In this document: positions 5,612-6,756 of the stretch, piece after piece
How the letters are laid out: every line of letters starts with the position of its first letter
How positions within the stretch are numbered: position 1 is the stretch's first letter
Origin: an uncultured Clostridium sp.
GTDB lineage: Bacteria > Bacillota > Clostridia > Lachnospirales > Lachnospiraceae
Length of the DNA stretch: 6,756 bases
Direction: 5' to 3'
Assembly: GCA_902464345.1 (NCBI GenBank)
Contig: CABQJA010000125.1
Coordinates: 1 to 6,756 of the forward strand
The notes under the pieces: generated by a model
What the model was told of the DNA's origin: nothing
Databases searched by the model: none
Seen by the model: the letters and a program-made list of their open reading frames with translations, nothing else
Made by a program: the position numbers and the translations under genes

Positions 5612-6673
5612 TTACTCCTCTTTTGCCTTACCCTTTGCAGTCTTTCCTGCCTTCTCTGCTTCTTCCGCATTCTCCTCTGTGCCGATTCCACACTTTTCAC
5701 GGACTATTTTCTCAATCTCTGCCATAACGGCCGGGTTCTCCTTCAGATATGCCTTCGCATTCTCTCTGCCCTGACCGATCTTTTCTCCCTGATATGCAAA
5801 CCATGCACCGGATTTCTGTACTACCTCATTCGCTACGGCCAGATCCAGAATATCACCCTCTCTGGAAATACCCTCGCCAAACATAATATCAAACTCAGCC
5901 TCTCTGAACGGCGGTGCTACTTTATTCTTAACAACCTTTACTCTGGTACGGTTTCCTACGATTTCCGTACCCTTTTTCAGAGTTTCGATTCTTCGTACAT
6001 CCAGACGGACAGAGGAATAGAACTTCAGAGCACGGCCGCCGGTCGTTGTTTCCGGATTACCAAACATTACACCAACCTTCTCACGCAGCTGGTTAATAAA
6101 GATAACCACACAATTGGATTTACTGATAACGGCAGTTAATTTCCGAAGTGCCTGTGACATCAGTCTCGCCTGAAGACCGACATGGGAATCTCCCATCTCA
6201 CCATCAATCTCAGCCTTCGGAACCAGTGCCGCTACCGAGTCTATGATCACGATATCCACCGCACCGGAACGCACCATGGTCTCTGCGATCTCCAATGCCT
6301 GTTCTCCATTATCCGGCTGCGAAATGTACAGATTATCAATATCCACACCGATATTCTTCGCATATGCGGGATCCAGAGCATGCTCTGCATCAATGAAGCC
6401 TGCAATTCCGCCCTGCTTCTGCACCTCAGCCACCGCATGAAGTGCAACGGTCGTTTTACCACTGGACTCCGGTCCGTAAATCTCTATAATTCTTCCCTTC
6501 GGTAATCCTCCGAGTCCCAATGCAAGATCCAGACTCAGGGAACCGGTCGGGATTGTCTCTACATTCATTCCGTTCCCACTGTCACCAAGCTTCATAACAG
6601 AGCCCTTACCATACTGTCTCTCAATCTGTGCCAGTGCGGCATCTAATGCTTTTAATTTCTCTTCACTTGCCAT
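5612..6673 (-). CDS. recA: RecA recombinase
   Basis: 353 residues, normal for RecA. Walker A GPESSGKT is at 67-74, the catalytic glutamate is E97 in IDAEHALDP (94-102), and Walker B is VIIDSV (142-147). Loop L1 includes DGEMGDSH (157-164), loop L2 spans about 195-212 and contains REKVGVMFGNPETTTGG (197-213), and KNK is at 249-251. The C-terminal tail (about 331-353) is rich in Glu, Lys and Ala, as usual. RecA polymerises on single-stranded DNA, drives homologous strand exchange, and triggers LexA self-cleavage to induce the SOS response. ATG at 6673 follows AGGAGG (6679-6684) with 5-nt spacing. Its promoter and a LexA/DinR box are visible just upstream. recX follows after 3 nt. No missing residues or frame breaks are seen. 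Confidence 0.99.
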   Translation of the reverse strand: MASEEKLKALDAALAQIERQYGKGSVMKLGDSGNGMNVETIPTGSLSLDLALGLGGLPKGRIIEIYGPESSGKTTVALHAVAEVQKQGGIAGFIDAEHALDPAYAKNIGVDIDNLYISQPDNGEQALEIAETMVRSGAVDIVIIDSVAALVPKAEIDGEMGDSHVGLQARLMSQALRKLTAVISKSNCVVIFINQLREKVGVMFGNPETTTGGRALKFYSSVRLDVRRIETLKKGTEIVGNRTRVKVVKNKVAPPFREAEFDIMFGEGISREGDILDLAVANEVVQKSGAWFAYQGEKIGQGRENAKAYLKENPAVMAEIEKIVREKCGIGTEENAEEAEKAGKTAKGKAKEE

Positions 6674-6688
6674 AATATCCTCCTAAGC

Positions 6689-6702
6689 AAAACATACGTT
6701 CG
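6689..6702 (-). promoter_or_regulatory. LexA/DinR box of recA
   Basis: Minus-strand CGAACGTATGTTTT matches 13 of 14 positions of the Bacillus-type SOS box CGAACRNRYGTTYC, differing only at the last base. It lies between the recA -10 box and the ribosome binding site, just after the expected transcription start, where bound LexA would block RNA polymerase. The assignment is from the published consensus; no binding data are available here. Confidence 0.85.
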
Positions 6703-6712
6703 TTCTGTTCTA

Positions 6713-6741
6713 ATCCTAATATATTTTTCTCATTCTGTCAA
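6713..6741 (-). promoter_or_regulatory. Sigma-A-type promoter for recA-recX
   Basis: Perfect -35 TTGACA (6736-6741) and -10 TAGGAT (6713-6718) with 17 bp spacing on the minus strand. The expected transcription start is near 6706, giving a leader of roughly 33 nt that includes the LexA box and AGGAGG. The bases beyond 6741 are AT-rich and show no further feature before the window ends. Confidence 0.85.
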
Positions 6742-6756
6742 CTGATTTTTATAATT

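Noticed and set aside
5600..6139. 179-codon plus-strand open frame across the end of recA
   Set aside because: It overlaps conserved RecA sequence on the opposite strand, and its translation resembles no recognisable protein.

Overview
All seven genes in this 6.8 kb window lie on the minus strand, so transcription runs from high to low coordinates. Gene content (sporulation gene spoIIM, RNase Y, a Firmicutes-type LexA/DinR box), strong AGGAGG ribosome binding sites, GTG and TTG starts and moderate GC point to a spore-forming member of the class Clostridia. Lachnospiraceae is the best guess, but that is inferred from gene order and protein flavour, not from a search.

Right block (about 6741 down to 3341). 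recA has its own strong sigma-A-type promoter and a near-consensus LexA/DinR box between the promoter and the start. recX follows after 3 nt, starts at TTG, and uses a ribosome binding site inside the end of recA. rny (RNase Y) has a separate promoter with consensus -35 and 17 bp spacing, starts at GTG, and ends in a clear intrinsic terminator. This block combines SOS/recombination control (RecA and its modulator RecX) with the membrane-bound RNA-decay endonuclease.

Left block (about 3334 down to 1, cut by the window edge). It holds a Nudix hydrolase of the ADP-ribose pyrophosphatase type, spoIIM (engulfment membrane protein), xerD (tyrosine recombinase for dimer resolution) and an M16 zinc peptidase whose C-terminal end lies outside the window. 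The nudF-spoIIM-xerD neighbourhood also occurs, with insertions, in Bacillus. The recA-rny neighbourhood is likewise common in Firmicutes, so the window looks like two conserved blocks meeting at the rny terminator.

Non-coding DNA is limited to four short gaps: 2004-2096, 2646-2717, 3264-3430 and 4982-5137. No gene-free stretch exceeds about 170 bases. The gaps hold promoters, a terminator and several inverted repeats. The most interesting is the spoIIM leader, where three copies of an AGCCGGA element could form mutually exclusive hairpins, one of which would cover the ribosome binding site. I see no mobile element, CRISPR array, tRNA or rRNA, and no clearly new multi-gene system. This is mostly housekeeping chromosome with a few regulatory details worth checking.
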